A stretch of DNA of 64,000 nt, from NCBI GenBank assembly GCA_022376925.1, contig JAIOJX010000006.1, forward strand, positions 61,589,394 to 61,653,393, read 5' to 3'. The notes under the pieces are model-generated. The model did no database searches. It was not told the DNA's origin and saw only the letters and a list, made by a program, of their open reading frames with translations. Positions 1-13,038 of the stretch are shown in pieces. Position numbers and translations under genes: made by a program. Every line of letters starts with the position of its first letter. The first letter of the stretch is position 1. The stretch comes from Tragulus kanchil (taxonomy: Eukaryota > Chordata > Mammalia > Artiodactyla > Tragulidae).

Positions 1-1455
1 TTTAGCAGAGTCATTCTTTTAGGATTTGAAATAGCTCAACTGGAATTCCATCACCTCCATTAGATTTGTTCATAGTATTTCTTCCTAAGGCCCACTTGAA
101 TTCACATTTCAGGACATCTGGCTCTAGGTGAATGGTTACACCATCATTGCTACACAGATCATTAGACCTTTTATGTACAGTATTTCTGTGTATTCTTACC
201 ACCTCTTAATCTCTTCAGTTTCTATTAGGTCCTTGCTGTTTCTGTCCTTTATTGTGTCTGTCTTTGCATGAAATGTTCTGTAAGACCTCCTCAGACAACC
301 ACGCTCCCTTCTTGCCTTCATTTTTCTTGGGGATGCTTTTAGTCACCACACATCCTGTACAATGGTACAAACTTTCTTCAGGCATTATGTCTACTAAATC
401 TACACCCTTAAATCTACTCATTACCTCCACAATATAATCATAAGGAATTTTGTTTAGGTCATGCGTGAATGGTCTAGTGGTTTTCCTTACATTCTTCAAT
501 TTGAGCCTAAATTTTGCAATCAAGAGCTGATGATTGCAACCACAGCAAGTTCCAGGTCTTGTTCTTGCTTACTGTATATAGCTTCTCCATCTTTGGCTGC
601 AAAAAAGATAATCAATGTGATTTCAGTATTGATGATTGCATGATGTCCATGTATAGAGTTGTCTCTTGTGTTGGTGGAAGACACTGTTTGCTATGACGAG
701 TGCATTATCTTGCAGAATTCTATTAGCCTTTGACTTGCTTCATTTTGTACACCTATGCTAAACTTGCCTGTTACTGCATGTATCTCTTAACTTCCTACTT
801 TTGCACTCCAATCTCCTATGATGGAAAAGAGACTAACAGTTTTTTTGTGTCAGTTCTAGGAAGTTTTGCAGGTCTTCATACAGCTCTAAAGCTTATTCAG
901 CATTAGTGTTTGGGACAAAGAGCTGGATTAATCAGATGTTGAATGATTTGCCTTGGAAATGAATGGATATTATTCAATTGTTTTTGAGATTACATCCAAG
1001 TATTGCATCTCAAACTATTTTGCTGACGATGAGAGCTACTTCATTTCTTCTATGGAATTCTGTGAGCCAACAGTAGTATATAATTATCATCTGAGTTAAA
1101 TTCACCCACTCCCATCCATTTTAGTTCACTGATTCCTAAAATGTCAATGCTCATTCTTGCCATCTCCTGTTTGACCACATTCAATTCACCTTGATTCATG
1201 GGCCTAACATTCCAGGATCCTCTGCAATTTTGTTATTTGTAGTATTGGACTTTCACCAGCAGGCACATCGACAATGGGGTCATTTCCTCCTTGGTTCAGC
1301 CTCTTCATTCAGAGCTATTTCTCTATTCTTTCCTAGTGGCATATTGGATACCTACAGACTGTTGGTTCATCTTTCAATGTCAAATCTTTTTGCCTTTTCA
1401 AACCGTTCATGTATTTCTCAAGGCAAGAAAACTGAAGTGATTTGACAGTCCATTT
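1..1455 (-). mobile_element. BovB LINE fragment, endonuclease to early RT region
   Basis: BovB is an RTE-type non-LTR retrotransposon with an AP-like endonuclease followed by a reverse transcriptase. Read on the minus strand, 11-202 gives a stretch ending GGDGIPVELFQILKE, typical of the segment entering the BovB RT domain. 215-523 gives the linker between endonuclease and RT (IAKFRLKLKNVRKTTRPF). Further right, about 520-1445, the DNA matches the BovB endonuclease and 5' region but is broken by stops and frameshifts. The left side is cut by the window edge, so the RT core and 3' end are missing. The family is recognised from memory of the BovB protein; the exact 5' limit near 1455 is approximate. 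The element is dead. Confidence 0.85.
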
Positions 1456-3588
1456 TATAACCAGGGTAAATAGATGTTGAAATAGAATATATAGTGAAGG
1501 TGAGAGTGGTTTCTTTTCTTTTTTTCAATGTGTTAAATGGGAAAAATTGGCAATATCTTCTTCATTTTGGGATTACGCTATCCTTTCTTTTTTGACTTAA
1601 CAATTGCCAATATCTATTTTAGATAGATATTATAATAAAATAAATGTTCAAAATAAAGTGAATTTTATTCTTTTCACACCTAAATACTTATTTCAGTCTT
1701 AATCAAAGTCACACAACACGATTGGTCTGGGAGTGAAACATAATATTTTCAAAACTGAAATTCCTATTATGACAAATGGCACAAGTCATTTTTGAAATAA
1801 AGATGATATAAACAAACAAACAAAACTTTAGGTATGAAACTATACACTTAATATAGTTTATGAAATATTTGTTCCTGCTGTTGAACACGGTCAAACATTT
1901 CTGATTCAGATCACTTGTCAGCAGGCCAATTTTTTCCTGGAATCTACTCATTAAGTCCAAACATTTTCTGAAGGGAACAGTAAAAATCAGCCTATATTAT
2001 AAGTATATCATATGTGCAAGTGCCTTACAAAAGAAAATAAAATGTGAAATGAGAAAATAAAAACAGAAAGGAAAGGAAAGGCTAAAAGATATGCTCCCCA
2101 TTCCTAACTAACCTAACTCCTCTGACCCATAAAGCTTAGTGAAGAAGAAAAGGAAGAACATCCAATTGACATTGTACCTCCTGTCTGTTACATGTGTTAT
2201 GCTAATTACTCTAATCCTTGCCATTCTTCACTGTCCTAACAATATTTTCACTCATAAGGCTAGAAAGCATATTATTTGAATGTTATAGCTTTCTCTGGAG
2301 AAAAAACTGTCTCCTGGGAATACTAAGCCAACAGTAGTATATAATTATCATCTGAGTTAAATTCACCCACTCCCATCCATTTTAGTTCACTGATTCCTAA
2401 AATGTCAATGCTCATTCTTGCCATCTCCTGTTTGACCACATTCAATTCACCTTGATTCATGGGCCTAACATTCCAGGATCCTCTGCAATTTTGTTATTTG
2501 TAGTATTGGACTTTCACCAGCAGGCACATCGACAATGGGGTCATTTCCTCCTTGGTTCAGCCTCTTCATTCAGAGCTATTTCTCTATTCTTTCCTAGTGG
2601 CATATTGGATACCTACAGACTGTTGGTTCATCTTTCAATGTCAAATCTTTTTGCCTTTTCAAACCGTTCATGTATTTCTCAAGGCAAGAAAACTGAAGTG
2701 ATTTGACAGTCCATTTTATAACCAGGGTAAATAGATGTTGAAATAGAATATATAGTGAAGGTGAGAGTGGTTTCTTTTCTTTTTTTCAATGTGTTAAATG
2801 GGAAAAATTGGCAATATCTTCTTCATTTTGGGATTACGCTATCCTTTCTTTTTTGACTTAACAATTGCCAATATCTATTTTAGATAGATATTATAATAAA
2901 ATAAATGTTCAAAATAAAGTGAATTTTATTCTTTTCACACCTAAATACTTATTTCAGTCTTAATCAAAGTCACACAACACGATTGGTCTGGGAGTGAAAC
3001 ATAATATTTTCAAAACTGAAATTCCTATTATGACAAATGGCACAAGTCATTTTTGAAATAAAGATGATGTAAACAAACAAACAAAACTTTAGGTATGAAA
3101 CTATACACTTAATATAGTTTATGAAATATTTGTTCCTGCTGTTGAACACGGTCAAACATTTCTGATTCAGATCACTTGTCAGCAGGCCAATTTTTTCCTG
3201 GAATCTACTCATTAAGTCCAAACATTTTCTGAAGGGAACAGTAAAAATCAGCCTATATTATAAGTATATCATATGTGCAAGTGCCTTACAAAAGAAAATA
3301 AAATGTGAAATGAGAAAATAAAAACAGAAAGGAAAGGAAAGGCTAAAAGATATGCTCCCCATTCCTAACTAACCTAACTCCTCTGACCCATAAAGCTTAG
3401 TGAAGAAGAAAAGGAAGAACATCCAATTGACATTGTACCTCCTGTCTGTTACATGTGTTATGCTAATTACTCTAATCCTTGCCATTCTTCACTGTCCTAA
3501 CAATATTTTCACTCATAAGGCTAGAAAGCATATTATTTGAATGTTATAGCTTTCTCTGGAGAAAAAACTGTCTCCTGGGAATACTAAG
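1065..3588. repeat. Tandem duplication 1 (1065-2327 / 2326-3588)
   Basis: Two direct copies offset by 1261 bases, abutting with a 1-2 base overlap. The only interior difference noticed is A1808 versus G3069. The first copy carries the 5' end of the BovB; the second repeats that end (2326-2715) with no BovB body attached to its left, which shows the join is artificial relative to the element. Confidence 0.95.
2326..2715 (-). mobile_element. BovB 5' end, second copy created by duplication 1
   Basis: Identical to 1065-1454. It starts abruptly inside the BovB endonuclease region at the duplication join and has no target-site duplication, so it is not an independent insertion. Confidence 0.85.
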
Positions 3589-4650
3589 AACATTTCAATA
3601 AGCATTATTATTCAAATTTGGAGCAAATAACACATCAAAAAGAATAAGTGATATTGCATTTCAGAAAAATGTTAATGTATACTTTAGGCAAACATGTAAT
3701 TGTCTCTATAACTTCTCAATATACAAAATAGTGTTTTCATATCTATGCTTCCTAAATACAATTTCCCAAGGAAGTATTTTTTTTTTAATAAATAAGAAGT
3801 GACATGATATTTTGAGCTTCATTAATTTATCAGCCAGGAACATTAGGTTTAAGTACCCTCCCAATTAATGCAACCAGAACACCAAATGCTTTCCAATTTT
3901 TTTTTATTCTTGGGAAAAAACTACAGTATAAGCACATTCACATATGGCCTTTTAATGATAGAGCAAGTGATGGGAATCCTCCGCCAAACTTAAAATTGAA
4001 ATACCATTGGTATAAACTATCAAATTATTTTTTTACTTCAATCAAGAAAATAAAGGAAAATGGTCAAGAAATTAACCCCTTCTGATAAAAGTTCTAGAAA
4101 ATTGCAGTTTTGCTGAAATTCACCCACATATGCCTTTTCAGAACACCAACAATCTAAAGATGTGATGTCAGAGGAATTTTAATTTTTTTCCTTCATCATG
4201 TTAAAGATCACTGAAGAAGAAAATGTATGGTTAAATCAAAACACATATTGGAAAAGGCTACTTGCCCTCAAAAAAACTGCCTATACTAAAATACAAAGAT
4301 GTTTAAAGTCTAAATACTTAGAAAAAATTTACAGAACACAAAAGAATATAATAAACTTTACATAAATGAAATCATTTTTAATTCTTTTATCTTAGAATAA
4401 GCCACTTTAGCAACAAAAAATTAAATAATGAATCAATTAATACTAATTAAACTGCTAATTTAATTGAATATTAAAATTAATACTAAAATTAATTTAATTG
4501 ATAAATTTAAAAAATAATTAATATATATATTTAAATTGCCATCAAAGGATACTATCAACATAATGAGAAGACAACTACTGAAATGCAAGAAAATATATGC
4601 ATACCTTACTTCTGAGAAAGGTTTAATATTTAAAATTATAAACATAACTT
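2716..4650. other. Unassigned AT-rich DNA
   Basis: Covers the rest of duplication copy 2 (equivalent to 1456-2327) and the single-copy DNA 3589-4120 that follows. I see no coding region, no RNA gene and no repeat family I can name. The sequence is AT-rich with short A and T runs; the small frames here have no recognisable protein features. Confidence 0.5.
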
Positions 4651-4822
4651 ACAAGTCAATAACACAAGAATCAATAACCCAATTTAAAAAATGGCAAAAA
4701 ACTTGAACAGAAATTCCTCAAAAAAATTTTACAAATGACTAAATGTTCACAGCAAATATGCTCAACATTATTGACCAGTAGGAAAATGCAAACCTAAGCC
4801 ACAGTGAGAAGCCACTTTAGGG
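4650..4822 (+). mobile_element. L1 fragment, end of ORF2
   Basis: The DNA resembles the last part of L1 ORF2 (a lysine- and asparagine-rich stretch followed by a block resembling the conserved L1 segment upstream of the 3' UTR), heavily mutated. It ends at about 4822, next to a segment that looks like an L1 5' start. The same pair recurs at about 5829-6001 because of duplication 2. Confidence 0.55.
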
Positions 4823-4827
4823 CTTTT

Positions 4828-4960
4828 GGTTCAAGATAGTGGAGTAGAAGGATGTGTGCTCATCTCCTCCCATAAGAGCACCAAAATCACAACTAACTGT
4901 TGAACAACAATTGACAGGAGGACACTGGAACCACCAAAAAATGATGCCCCATATTCAAAT
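4828..4960 (+). mobile_element. L1 5' start-like segment
   Basis: It begins with a phrase close to the L1 leader start (CAAGATAGTGGAGTAGAAGG), followed by the usual text on upper-case-like short blocks about 'contains ... aaaatcacaactaact'. This corresponds to the 5' UTR beginning of artiodactyl L1. It sits about 6 bases after an L1 3' fragment. Second copy at about 6007-6139. Confidence 0.6.
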
Positions 4961-6361
4961 ATTTTTATTTTCAATTTTGTAGTAAAATAGTCCATTTGTT
5001 TTAAAGATGTATGCTTATTAGAAACATAGATGCAATTCTGGAGAAAAATATATCATACTTTGGTATTTGTATTTTTCAAAAAACTCCAAGATAATCCTGA
5101 CATGCATCTGGATTTTAAAAAGTGATTACAGGTTTTTCTATTAAATCATAGTTTTGGTGACATAGAAAATCTGTAATCACCAAAATTGAAAAAGACATAT
5201 GTACCTCATTGTTCATTGCAGCACTATTTAAAATAGCTAGAACATAGAAGCAACCTGTATGTCCATTGAAAGAAGAATGGATAAAGAATCATGGTCAAAC
5301 ACCCAAATATGCCTTTTCAGAACACCAACAATCTAAAGATGTGATGTCAGAGGAATTTTAATTTTTTTCCTTCATCATGTTAAAGATCACTGAAGAAGAA
5401 AATGTATGGTTAAATCAAAACACATATTGGAAAAGGCTACTTGCCCTCAAAAAAACTGCCTATACTAAAATACAAAGATGTTTAAAGTCTAAATACTTAG
5501 AAAAAATTTACAGAACACAAAAGAATATAATAAACTTTACATAAATGAAATCATTTTTAATTCTTTTATCTTAGAATAAGCCACTTTAGCAACAAAAAAT
5601 TAAATAATGAATCAATTAATACTAATTAAACTGCTAATTTAATTGAATATTAAAATTAATACTAAAATTAATTTAATTGATAAATTTAAAAAATAATTAA
5701 TATATATATTTAAATTGCCATCAAAGGATACTATCAACATAATGAGAAGACAACTACTGAAATGCAAGAAAATATATGCATACCTTACTTCTGAGAAAGG
5801 TTTAATATTTAAAATTATAAACATAACTTACAAGTCAATAACACAAGAATCAATAACCCAATTTAAAAAATGGCAAAAAACTTGAACAGAAATTCCTCAA
5901 AAAAATTTTACAAATGACTAAATGTTCACAGCAAATATGCTCAACATTATTGACCAGTAGGAAAATGCAAACCTAAGCCACAGTGAGAAGCCACTTTAGG
6001 GCTTTTGGTTCAAGATAGTGGAGTAGAAGGATGTGTGCTCATCTCCTCCCATAAGAGCACCAAAATCACAACTAACTGTTGAACAACAATTGACAGGAGG
6101 ACACTGGAACCACCAAAAAATGATGCCCCATATTCAAATATTTTTATTTTCAATTTTGTAGTAAAATAGTCCATTTGTTTTAAAGATGTATGCTTATTAG
6201 AAACATAGATGCAATTCTGGAGAAAAATATATCATACTTTGGTATTTGTATTTTTCAAAAAACTCCAAGATAATCCTGACATGCATCTGGATTTTAAAAA
6301 GTGATTACAGGTTTTTCTATTAAATCATAGTTTTGGTGACATAGAAAAATCTGTAATCACC

Positions 6362-6957
6362 AAAATTGAAAAAGACATATGTACCTCATTGTTCATTGCA
6401 GCACTATTTAAAATAGCTAGAACATAGAAGCAACCTGTATGTCCATTGAAAGAAGAATGGATAAAGAATCATGGTATATCTGTATAGTGGAATATTATTC
6501 AGCCATAAAAAGGAATGCGTTTGAGTCAGTTCTAATGAGGTGGATGGACCTAGAGCCTATTATACAAACTGAGATATGGAAGGAAGAGAAAGAGAAAGAT
6601 AAATATTTTATACTAGCATATATACACGGAATCTAGAAAGATGGTACTGATGAATTTATTTGCAGGGCAGCAATGGAGAAACAGACATAGAGAACAATAC
6701 TATGAATATGGGGGGAAAAAATAGGTGACATGTATGGAAAGAGTAGCATGGAAACTTACATTGCCATATGTTAAGTAGATAATGGGAAATTGTTTTAAAA
6801 CTAAGGGAACTCAAACAAGAGCTCTGTAACAATCTAGAGGCGTAGAATGGGGAGGGAGATGGGAGAGAAGGTTGAGTGGGAGGAAATATATGATTCATGT
6901 TTATATCTGGCAGTAAGCAACAAACTATAAAGCTATTATCCTTCAATTAAAAAAAAA
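6362..6957 (+). mobile_element. Ruminant L1 3' end (ORF2 C-terminus and 3' UTR)
   Basis: Plus-strand L1 tail. The coding remnant at 6439-6636 shows the conserved ORF2 end (IVEYYSAIKRNAFESVLMRW). It is followed by the G-rich 3' UTR stretch (gggagggagatgggagagaa) and ends with a CAATTAAAAAAAAA tail near 6957. A partial version is at 5183-5295, before a join, and a further copy at 7485-8080. Confidence 0.85.
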
Positions 6958-7484
6958 GTCTAAAAGATAAAGTAAATGGACTACATGATGATCTTTTACT
7001 TCTGTCTAGTTTGTTTCACTCATTCTATTTCATATTCAGAGGTCCCATACCGTTTAGTTTAAGTTTTCCTATTCCCTCTTCTTTTTCATTTTTTTATGTC
7101 TTTCCCAAGACTTTATCTAGTGTAGTAGAAAAGCTTTTGTATACATATAAACAATATGTGTAATATATCTATTTCATAAAACTTATGAATTTTTGCCAAA
7201 GATATGATATATTGATTCCACTTGTTTGACTTAGTATGAATAATAGATTTCTAACTTAATGATATAGAACAAACAACAAATATTTACTGTGTACCACAGG
7301 GAAGCCAAAAATGTGCCATAATTTTAAAAAAATATCTTTTTAAACTTTGAAACATAGATGCATTTTGGGTATTTTTTTTTTCAAAAACTCCAAGATAATC
7401 CTGACATGCATCTGGATTTTAAAAAGTGATTACAGGTTTTTCTATTAAATCATAGTTTTGGTGACATAGAAAATCTGTAATCAC

Positions 7485-8080
7485 CAAAATTGAAAAAGAC
7501 ATATGTACCTCATTGTTCATTGCAGCACTATTTAAAATAGCTAGAACATAGAAGCAACCTGTATGTCCATTGAAAGAAGAATGGATAAAGAATCATGGTA
7601 TATCTGTATAGTGGAATATTATTCAGCCATAAAAGGAATGCGTTTGAGTCAGTTCTAATGAGGTGGATGGACCTAGAGCCTATTATACAAACTGAGATAT
7701 GGAAGGAAGAGAAAGAGAAAGATAAATATTTTATACTAGCATATATACACGGAATCTAGAAAGATGGTACTGATGAATTTATTTGCAGGGCAGCAATGGA
7801 GAAACAGACATAGAGAACAATACTATGAATATGGGGGGAAAAAATAGGTGACATGTATGGAAAGAGTAGCATGGAAACTTACATTGCCATATGTTAAGTA
7901 GATAATGGGAAATTGTTTTAAAACTAAGGGAACTCAAACAAGAGCTCTGTAACAATCTAGAGGCGTAGAATGGGGAGGGAGATGGGAGAGAAGGTTGAGT
8001 GGGAGGAAATATATGATTCATGTTTATATCTGGCAGTAAGCAACAAACTATAAAGCTATTATCCTTCAATTAAAAAAAAA
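7485..8080 (+). mobile_element. L1 3' end, second copy from duplication 3
   Basis: Same element as 6362-6957, with one A fewer in the AAAAA run near 7634 and otherwise the same 3' UTR and A-tail. No separate target-site duplication, so it was not inserted independently. Confidence 0.85.
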
Positions 8081-8493
8081 GTCTAAAAGATAAAGTAAAT
8101 GGACTACATGATGATCTTTTACTTCTGTCTAGTTTGTTTCACTCATTCTATTTCATATTCAGAGGTCCCATACCGTTTAGTTTAAGTTTTCCTATTTCTC
8201 TCTTCTTTTTCATTTTTTTATGTCTTTCCCAAGACTTTATCTAGTGTAGTAGAAAAGCTTTTGTATACATATAAACAATATGTGTAATATATCTATTTCA
8301 TAAAACTTATGAATTTTTGCCAAAGATATGATATATTGATTCCACTTGTTTGACTTAGTATGAATAATAGATTTCTAACTTAAAAATAAATAGATATAGA
8401 ACAAACAACAAATATTTACTGTGTACCACAGGGAAGTATAATCAATATTTTATAATAACCTATAATGAAAAATAAGTTCAAAAATAATCCATA

Positions 8494-8774
8494 GGGCTTC
8501 CCTGGTGGTCCAGTGGATAAAAACATTTCCTTGCAGTGCAAGGGGTGCCAGTTCCATCCCTCGCCTGAGAAGATCCCACATGCCGCAGAGTGGCTGGACT
8601 GATGTGTCCAACTACCAAGCCAGAGCTCTGGAGCGCATATGCCCAGAGCCGGTGCTCTGCAGCAAGAGAGGCCACTGCGATGGGAGGCCCACACAGGCCA
8701 AAGAATAAAGACGGATGAAAATGAATAAAGACCAGTAGAAGTGCCCCCCCCCCAAAAAAAAACCAAAATTAAAG
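8494..8774 (+). mobile_element. CHR-2-type SINE (tRNA-Glu derived)
   Basis: Starts with GGGCTTCCCTGGTGGTCCAG, the tRNA-derived head with A-box (TGGTCCAGTGG) and a decayed B-box near 8550. The body has the (G)CTCTGGAGC and ATGGGAGGCCCACACAGGCC blocks, then a C-run and A-rich tail. It is flanked by a near-perfect 12-base target-site duplication, AAAATAATC(C/T)AT, at 8481-8492 and 8775-8786. Pol III-transcribed and mobilised by LINE machinery; this copy is a fossil. Confidence 0.85.
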
Positions 8775-8786
8775 AAAATAATCTAT

Positions 8787-10660
8787 GTGTATATGTATAA
8801 CTGAATCACCTTTCTGTGCACCTGAAACACTGTAAATCAGCTATATTTCAATGAAATATATATATTAAGAAAAAAAAGGGGAGCTATCATAATGAAACAA
8901 TAAGTGTTTTTGAGGATGGGGAGAAATTTAAATCCTTGTCCATTGTGGGGGTAATGTAAACAGCGAAGCTACAGTGGGAAAAAAAATGTGCAGTTTCTTT
9001 AAAAAAAGAAAGCTAGAAATAGAATTACAAATCTACTTTAGAATGTGTATCCCATGTTTTGAAAGAAGAACTTGGAGCATTTATTTATAAACCCATTTCT
9101 TCATCAGGCTTATTCATGATAGCTGAAAGGTGAAAACAATCCAAGCATCTATCACCAGACGAATGGATAAACAAAATATGGTATATACAAACATTGGAAT
9201 ATTAGTCAGTCTTAAATAAGAGCAAAATTCTTACATATGCTACAACATAGGTAGCTGTTGAAGACATTTTGATAAGTGAAACAAGCTTGTCTCAAAATGA
9301 CAGTATTAATATATCTATTTCATAAAACTTATGAATTTTTGCCAAAGATATGATATATTGATTCCACTTGTTTGACTTAGTATGAATAATAGATTTCTAA
9401 CTTAAAAATAAATAGATATAGAACAAACAACAAATATTTACTGTGTACCACAGGGAAGTATAATCAATATTTTATAATAACCTATAATGAAAAATAAGTT
9501 CAAAAATAATCCATAGGGCTTCCCTGGTGGTCCAGTGGATAAAAACATTTCCTTGCAGTGCAAGGGGTGCCAGTTCCATCCCTCGCCTGAGAAGATCCCA
9601 CATGCCGCAGAGTGGCTGGACTGATGTGTCCAACTACCAAGCCAGAGCTCTGGAGCGCATATGCCCAGAGCCGGTGCTCTGCAGCAAGAGAGGCCACTGC
9701 GATGGGAGGCCCACACAGGCCAAAGAATAAAGACGGATGAAAATGAATAAAGACCAGTAGAAGTGCCCCCCCCCCAAAAAAAAAACCAAAATTAAAGAAA
9801 ATAATCTATGTGTATATGTATAACTGAATCACCTTTCTGTGCACCTGAAACACTGTAAATCAGCTATATTTCAATGAAATATATATATTAAGAAAAAAAA
9901 GGGGAGCTATCATAATGAAACAATAAGTGTTTTTGAGGATGGGGAGAAATTTAAATCCTTGTCCATTGTGGGGGTAATGTAAACAGCGAAGCTACAGTGG
10001 GAAAAAAAATGTGCAGTTTCTTTAAAAAAAGAAAGCTAGAAATAGAATTACAAATCTACTTTAGAATGTGTATCCCATGTTTTGAAAGAAGAACTTGGAG
10101 CATTTATTTATAAACCCATTTCTTCATCAGGCTTATTCATGATAGCTGAAAGGTGAAAACAATCCAAGCATCTATCACCAGACGAATGGATAAACAAAAT
10201 ATGGTATATACAAACATTGGAATATTAGTCAGTCTTAAATAAGAGCAAAATTCTTACATATGCTACAACATAGGTAGCTGTTGAAGACATTTTGATAAGT
10301 GAAACAAGCTTGTCTCAAAATGACAGTATTATTATATCACATAATATATTATATAATCTACATTTATATTATTTATATGATTCCACTTATGTGAGATACC
10401 TAGAGCACTCAAATTCAGAAACAAAAAGTAGAGTGATGGTTGTCAGGAGGTGGCAAAAAAAGAGAAAAGAGGAGTTGCTGCTTAATGTGTTCATAGATTC
10501 TGTTCTGCAAGATGAAAAATATTCTGGAAATGGAAGGTGATAATAGTTCATGAGGGTGATGATAGTTCTACAGTAATGTGAACATAATCAAGGCACTTAA
10601 CTGTACACTTAAAATAACTAAAATGGTAAACTGGTATGGTAAAATGGTAAACTTTATATT
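8787..10660 (+). mobile_element. Old L1 3' region
   Basis: Noncoding remnant with blocks typical of mammalian L1 ends: a 'pre-3' UTR' stretch, then near 10500-10640 the phrase pattern for 'ttctgcaagatgaaaa ... ctgtacacttaaaa ... aaatggtaaa', which closes many L1M 3' UTRs. The piece at 8787-9306 is repeated at about 9798-10331 by duplication 4, so the real element is about 850 bases shorter than it appears. Subfamily not assigned. Confidence 0.6.
9516..9797 (+). mobile_element. CHR-2-type SINE, second copy from duplication 4
   Basis: Copy of 8494-8774, including the flanking target-site duplication, differing by one base in the C/A run. It comes from the block duplication, not from retroposition. 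Confidence 0.85.
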
Positions 10661-11578
10661 ATTATGTTGTTGTTGTTCAGTCACTTAGTCATGTCCATCT
10701 CTTTGCTACCCAATGCACTACAGCATGTCAGGTGTCTCTGTTCTTCAATACCTCCTGGAATTTGCTGAAACTCATGTCATTTATTCTATGATGCTATCCA
10801 ACCATCTTATCCTCTATCATCCCCTACTCCTTCTGCCTTCAATCATTCCCAGCATCAGGGTTTTTTACAATGAGTTGGCTCTGCACATCACTTGGTTTAA
10901 GTGTTGGAGCTTCAGCTTCAGCATCAGTCTTTCCAATGAATATTCAGGGTTGATTTCCTTTAGGATTCACTAGTTTGATCTCCTTGCTGTCCAAGGCACT
11001 CTCAAGCACAACAGTTTAAAAACATCAATTCTTCAATGCTCAGCCTTTTTTATGGCTCAAATCTCACATCCATATATGACTACTGTAAAACAAAACATAG
11101 CTTTGTTGCCAACTCTGTTGACAATGTTATATTTCCGCTTTTTGATACACTGTGTGTATTTGTCATATCTTTTCTTCTAAAGAGTAAGCATCTTTCAATT
11201 TCATGCTGTGGTCACTATCCACAATGATTTTGGAGCCCAAGAAAATAAAGTCTGTCACTGTTTCCATCATTTGCCCATCTATTTGCCATAATCTCAGTTT
11301 TATGGATGTTGAGTTTTGAGCCAGCTTTTTCACTCTTCTCTTTCATCGTCATCAAGTGGTCCTTTAGTTCCTCTTCACTTTCTGCCATAAAGGGAGTGTC
11401 ATCTGCATATCCGAGTTTATTGATATTTCTCCCAGTAACCTTGATTCCAGCTTGAGTTTCATCCAGCATGGCATTTCACATGATGCATTATGCTTATAGA
11501 TTAAATAATCAGGGTGACAACATGCAATCTTGACATAGTCCTTTCCCAGTGTTAGATTATTCTTCCATGTCTGGTTCT

Positions 11579-11870
11579 AACTGTTGCTTCTTCTTTTATA
11601 TAAATATTTTTATTTTACATTTTACTTTTATAGAGTTTTGTTGTTTATAGATATGTATGTTCCCAGATTAGCCATATGTATATCCCTGACCTGCTCCCTC
11701 CTCCACCCACCTCCCAATCCCCCCATCTCACCACTCCAGGCTTTTGCACAGTGCCCCTGCAGGATCCCCTATTCCCACAGTGCAATGATAATAGCTATCC
11801 TTTTCATATATGATAGTATAGGTTTCCAAGTTACTCCTGTAGAGCATAGAGGGAGTAACTGTTGCTTCTT
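11579..11870 (-). mobile_element. 5'-truncated L1 3' end inserted in BovB, with TSD
   Basis: Insert 11593-11856, flanked by a perfect 14-base target-site duplication AACTGTTGCTTCTT at 11579-11592 and 11857-11870. Its T/A-rich left side is the A-tail on the minus strand. Read on the minus strand it resembles a diverged L1 3' UTR: a G-rich stretch, then a block ending AACAACAAAACTCTATAAA. Part of it (GTATGTTCCCAGATTAGCC) is shared with the tail of the SINE at 16560. Copy at 12747-13038. Confidence 0.75.
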
Positions 11871-12746
11871 GACCTTCATACAGGTTTCTTAGGAGGCAGG
11901 TAATTTAGTCTCAGGTATTCTCATTTCTTTAAGAAATTTCCACAATTTGTTGTGATTCACACAATCAAAGGCTTTCATGTAGCCAATAAAACAGAAGCTT
12001 ATTTTTTTTAGAATTCTCTTGGTTTTTTTCTATGATCCAACAGATGTTGGCTTTTAAATATCTGGTTCTTCTGCTTTTTCCAAATCTAGCTTGTCCATCT
12101 GCAAGTTGTCAGTTCATGAACTTTGGAAACCTAGCTTTAAGGACATTTGGCATTACCTTGCCAGCATGTACAATGAGTGTAATTGTGCAGTAGTATGAAC
12201 ATTCTTTGGCATCACCCTTCTTTTGGATCAGAATGAAAACTCATCTTTTTGGCATTTTCAAATTTGCTGGATTTATGATAATCTGTTGACAATGTTATAT
12301 TTCCGCTTTTTGATACACTGTGTGTATTTGTCATATCTTTTCTTCTAAAGAGTAAGCATCTTTCAATTTCATGCTGTGGTCACTATCCACAATGATTTTG
12401 GAGCCCAAGAAAATAAAGTCTGTCACTGTTTCCATCATTTGCCCATCTATTTGCCATAATCTCAGTTTTATGGATGTTGAGTTTTGAGCCAGCTTTTTCA
12501 CTCTTCTCTTTCATCGTCATCAAGTGGTCCTTTAGTTCCTCTTCACTTTCTGCCATAAAGGGAGTGTCATCTGCATATCCGAGTTTATTGATATTTCTCC
12601 CAGTAACCTTGATTCCAGCTTGAGTTTCATCCAGCATGGCATTTCACATGATGCATTATGCTTATAGATTAAATAATCAGGGTGACAACATGCAATCTTG
12701 ACATAGTCCTTTCCCAGTGTTAGATTATTCTTCCATGTCTGGTTCT

Positions 12747-13038
12747 AACTGTTGCTTCTTCTTTTATATAAATATTTTTATTTTACATTTTACTTTTATA
12801 GAGTTTTGTTGTTTATAGATATGTATGTTCCCAGATTAGCCATATGTATATCCCTGACCTGCTCCCTCCTCCACCCACCTCCCAATCCCCCCATCTCACC
12901 ACTCCAGGCTTTTGCACAGTGCCCCTGCAGGATCCCCTATTCCCACAGTGCAATGATAATAGCTATCCTTTTCATATATGATAGTATAGGTTTCCAAGTT
13001 ACTCCTGTAGAGCATAGAGGGAGTAACTGTTGCTTCTT
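12747..13038 (-). mobile_element. L1 3' end insert, second copy from duplication 5
   Basis: Same insert (12761-13024) and the same 14-base flanks as 11579-11870, carried along by the block duplication. Confidence 0.75.

Larger units (their letters stand above)
4121..6475. repeat. Tandem duplication 2 (4121-5295 / 5300-6475)
   Basis: Offset 1179, becoming 1180 after one extra A in the run near 6346. The first copy stops inside an L1 3' end at 5295; the second continues that L1 through 6475 and on. The join has about four unmatched bases and a mismatch at 4127/5306. Confidence 0.95.
6199..8436. repeat. Tandem duplication 3 (about 6199-7304 / 7350-8436)
   Basis: Core offset 1123. The first copy ends at 7304 after a clean match. 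7305-7349 is filler, and about 7350-7386 is a corrupted version of 6199-6262. There are small indels at the poly-T near 7379 and at 7258/8384 (a short AAATA-type expansion). The L1 3' end is duplicated whole. Confidence 0.9.
8285..10331. repeat. Tandem duplication 4 (8285-9308 / 9307-10331)
   Basis: Offset 1022, becoming 1023 after a one-base difference in the C/A run near 8752/9775. Direct join with 2 bases shared. It carries one complete CHR-2 SINE and part of an old L1. Confidence 0.95.

Noticed and set aside
8478..9716. Conserved duplicated frames as a paralogous gene pair
   Set aside because: Both are SINE sequence in the two copies of duplication 4.
11215..12637. Functional reverse transcriptase gene (YADD motif)
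   Set aside because: Only an 84-residue piece of BovB RT is open, the rest is broken, and the second occurrence is the duplication 5 copy.
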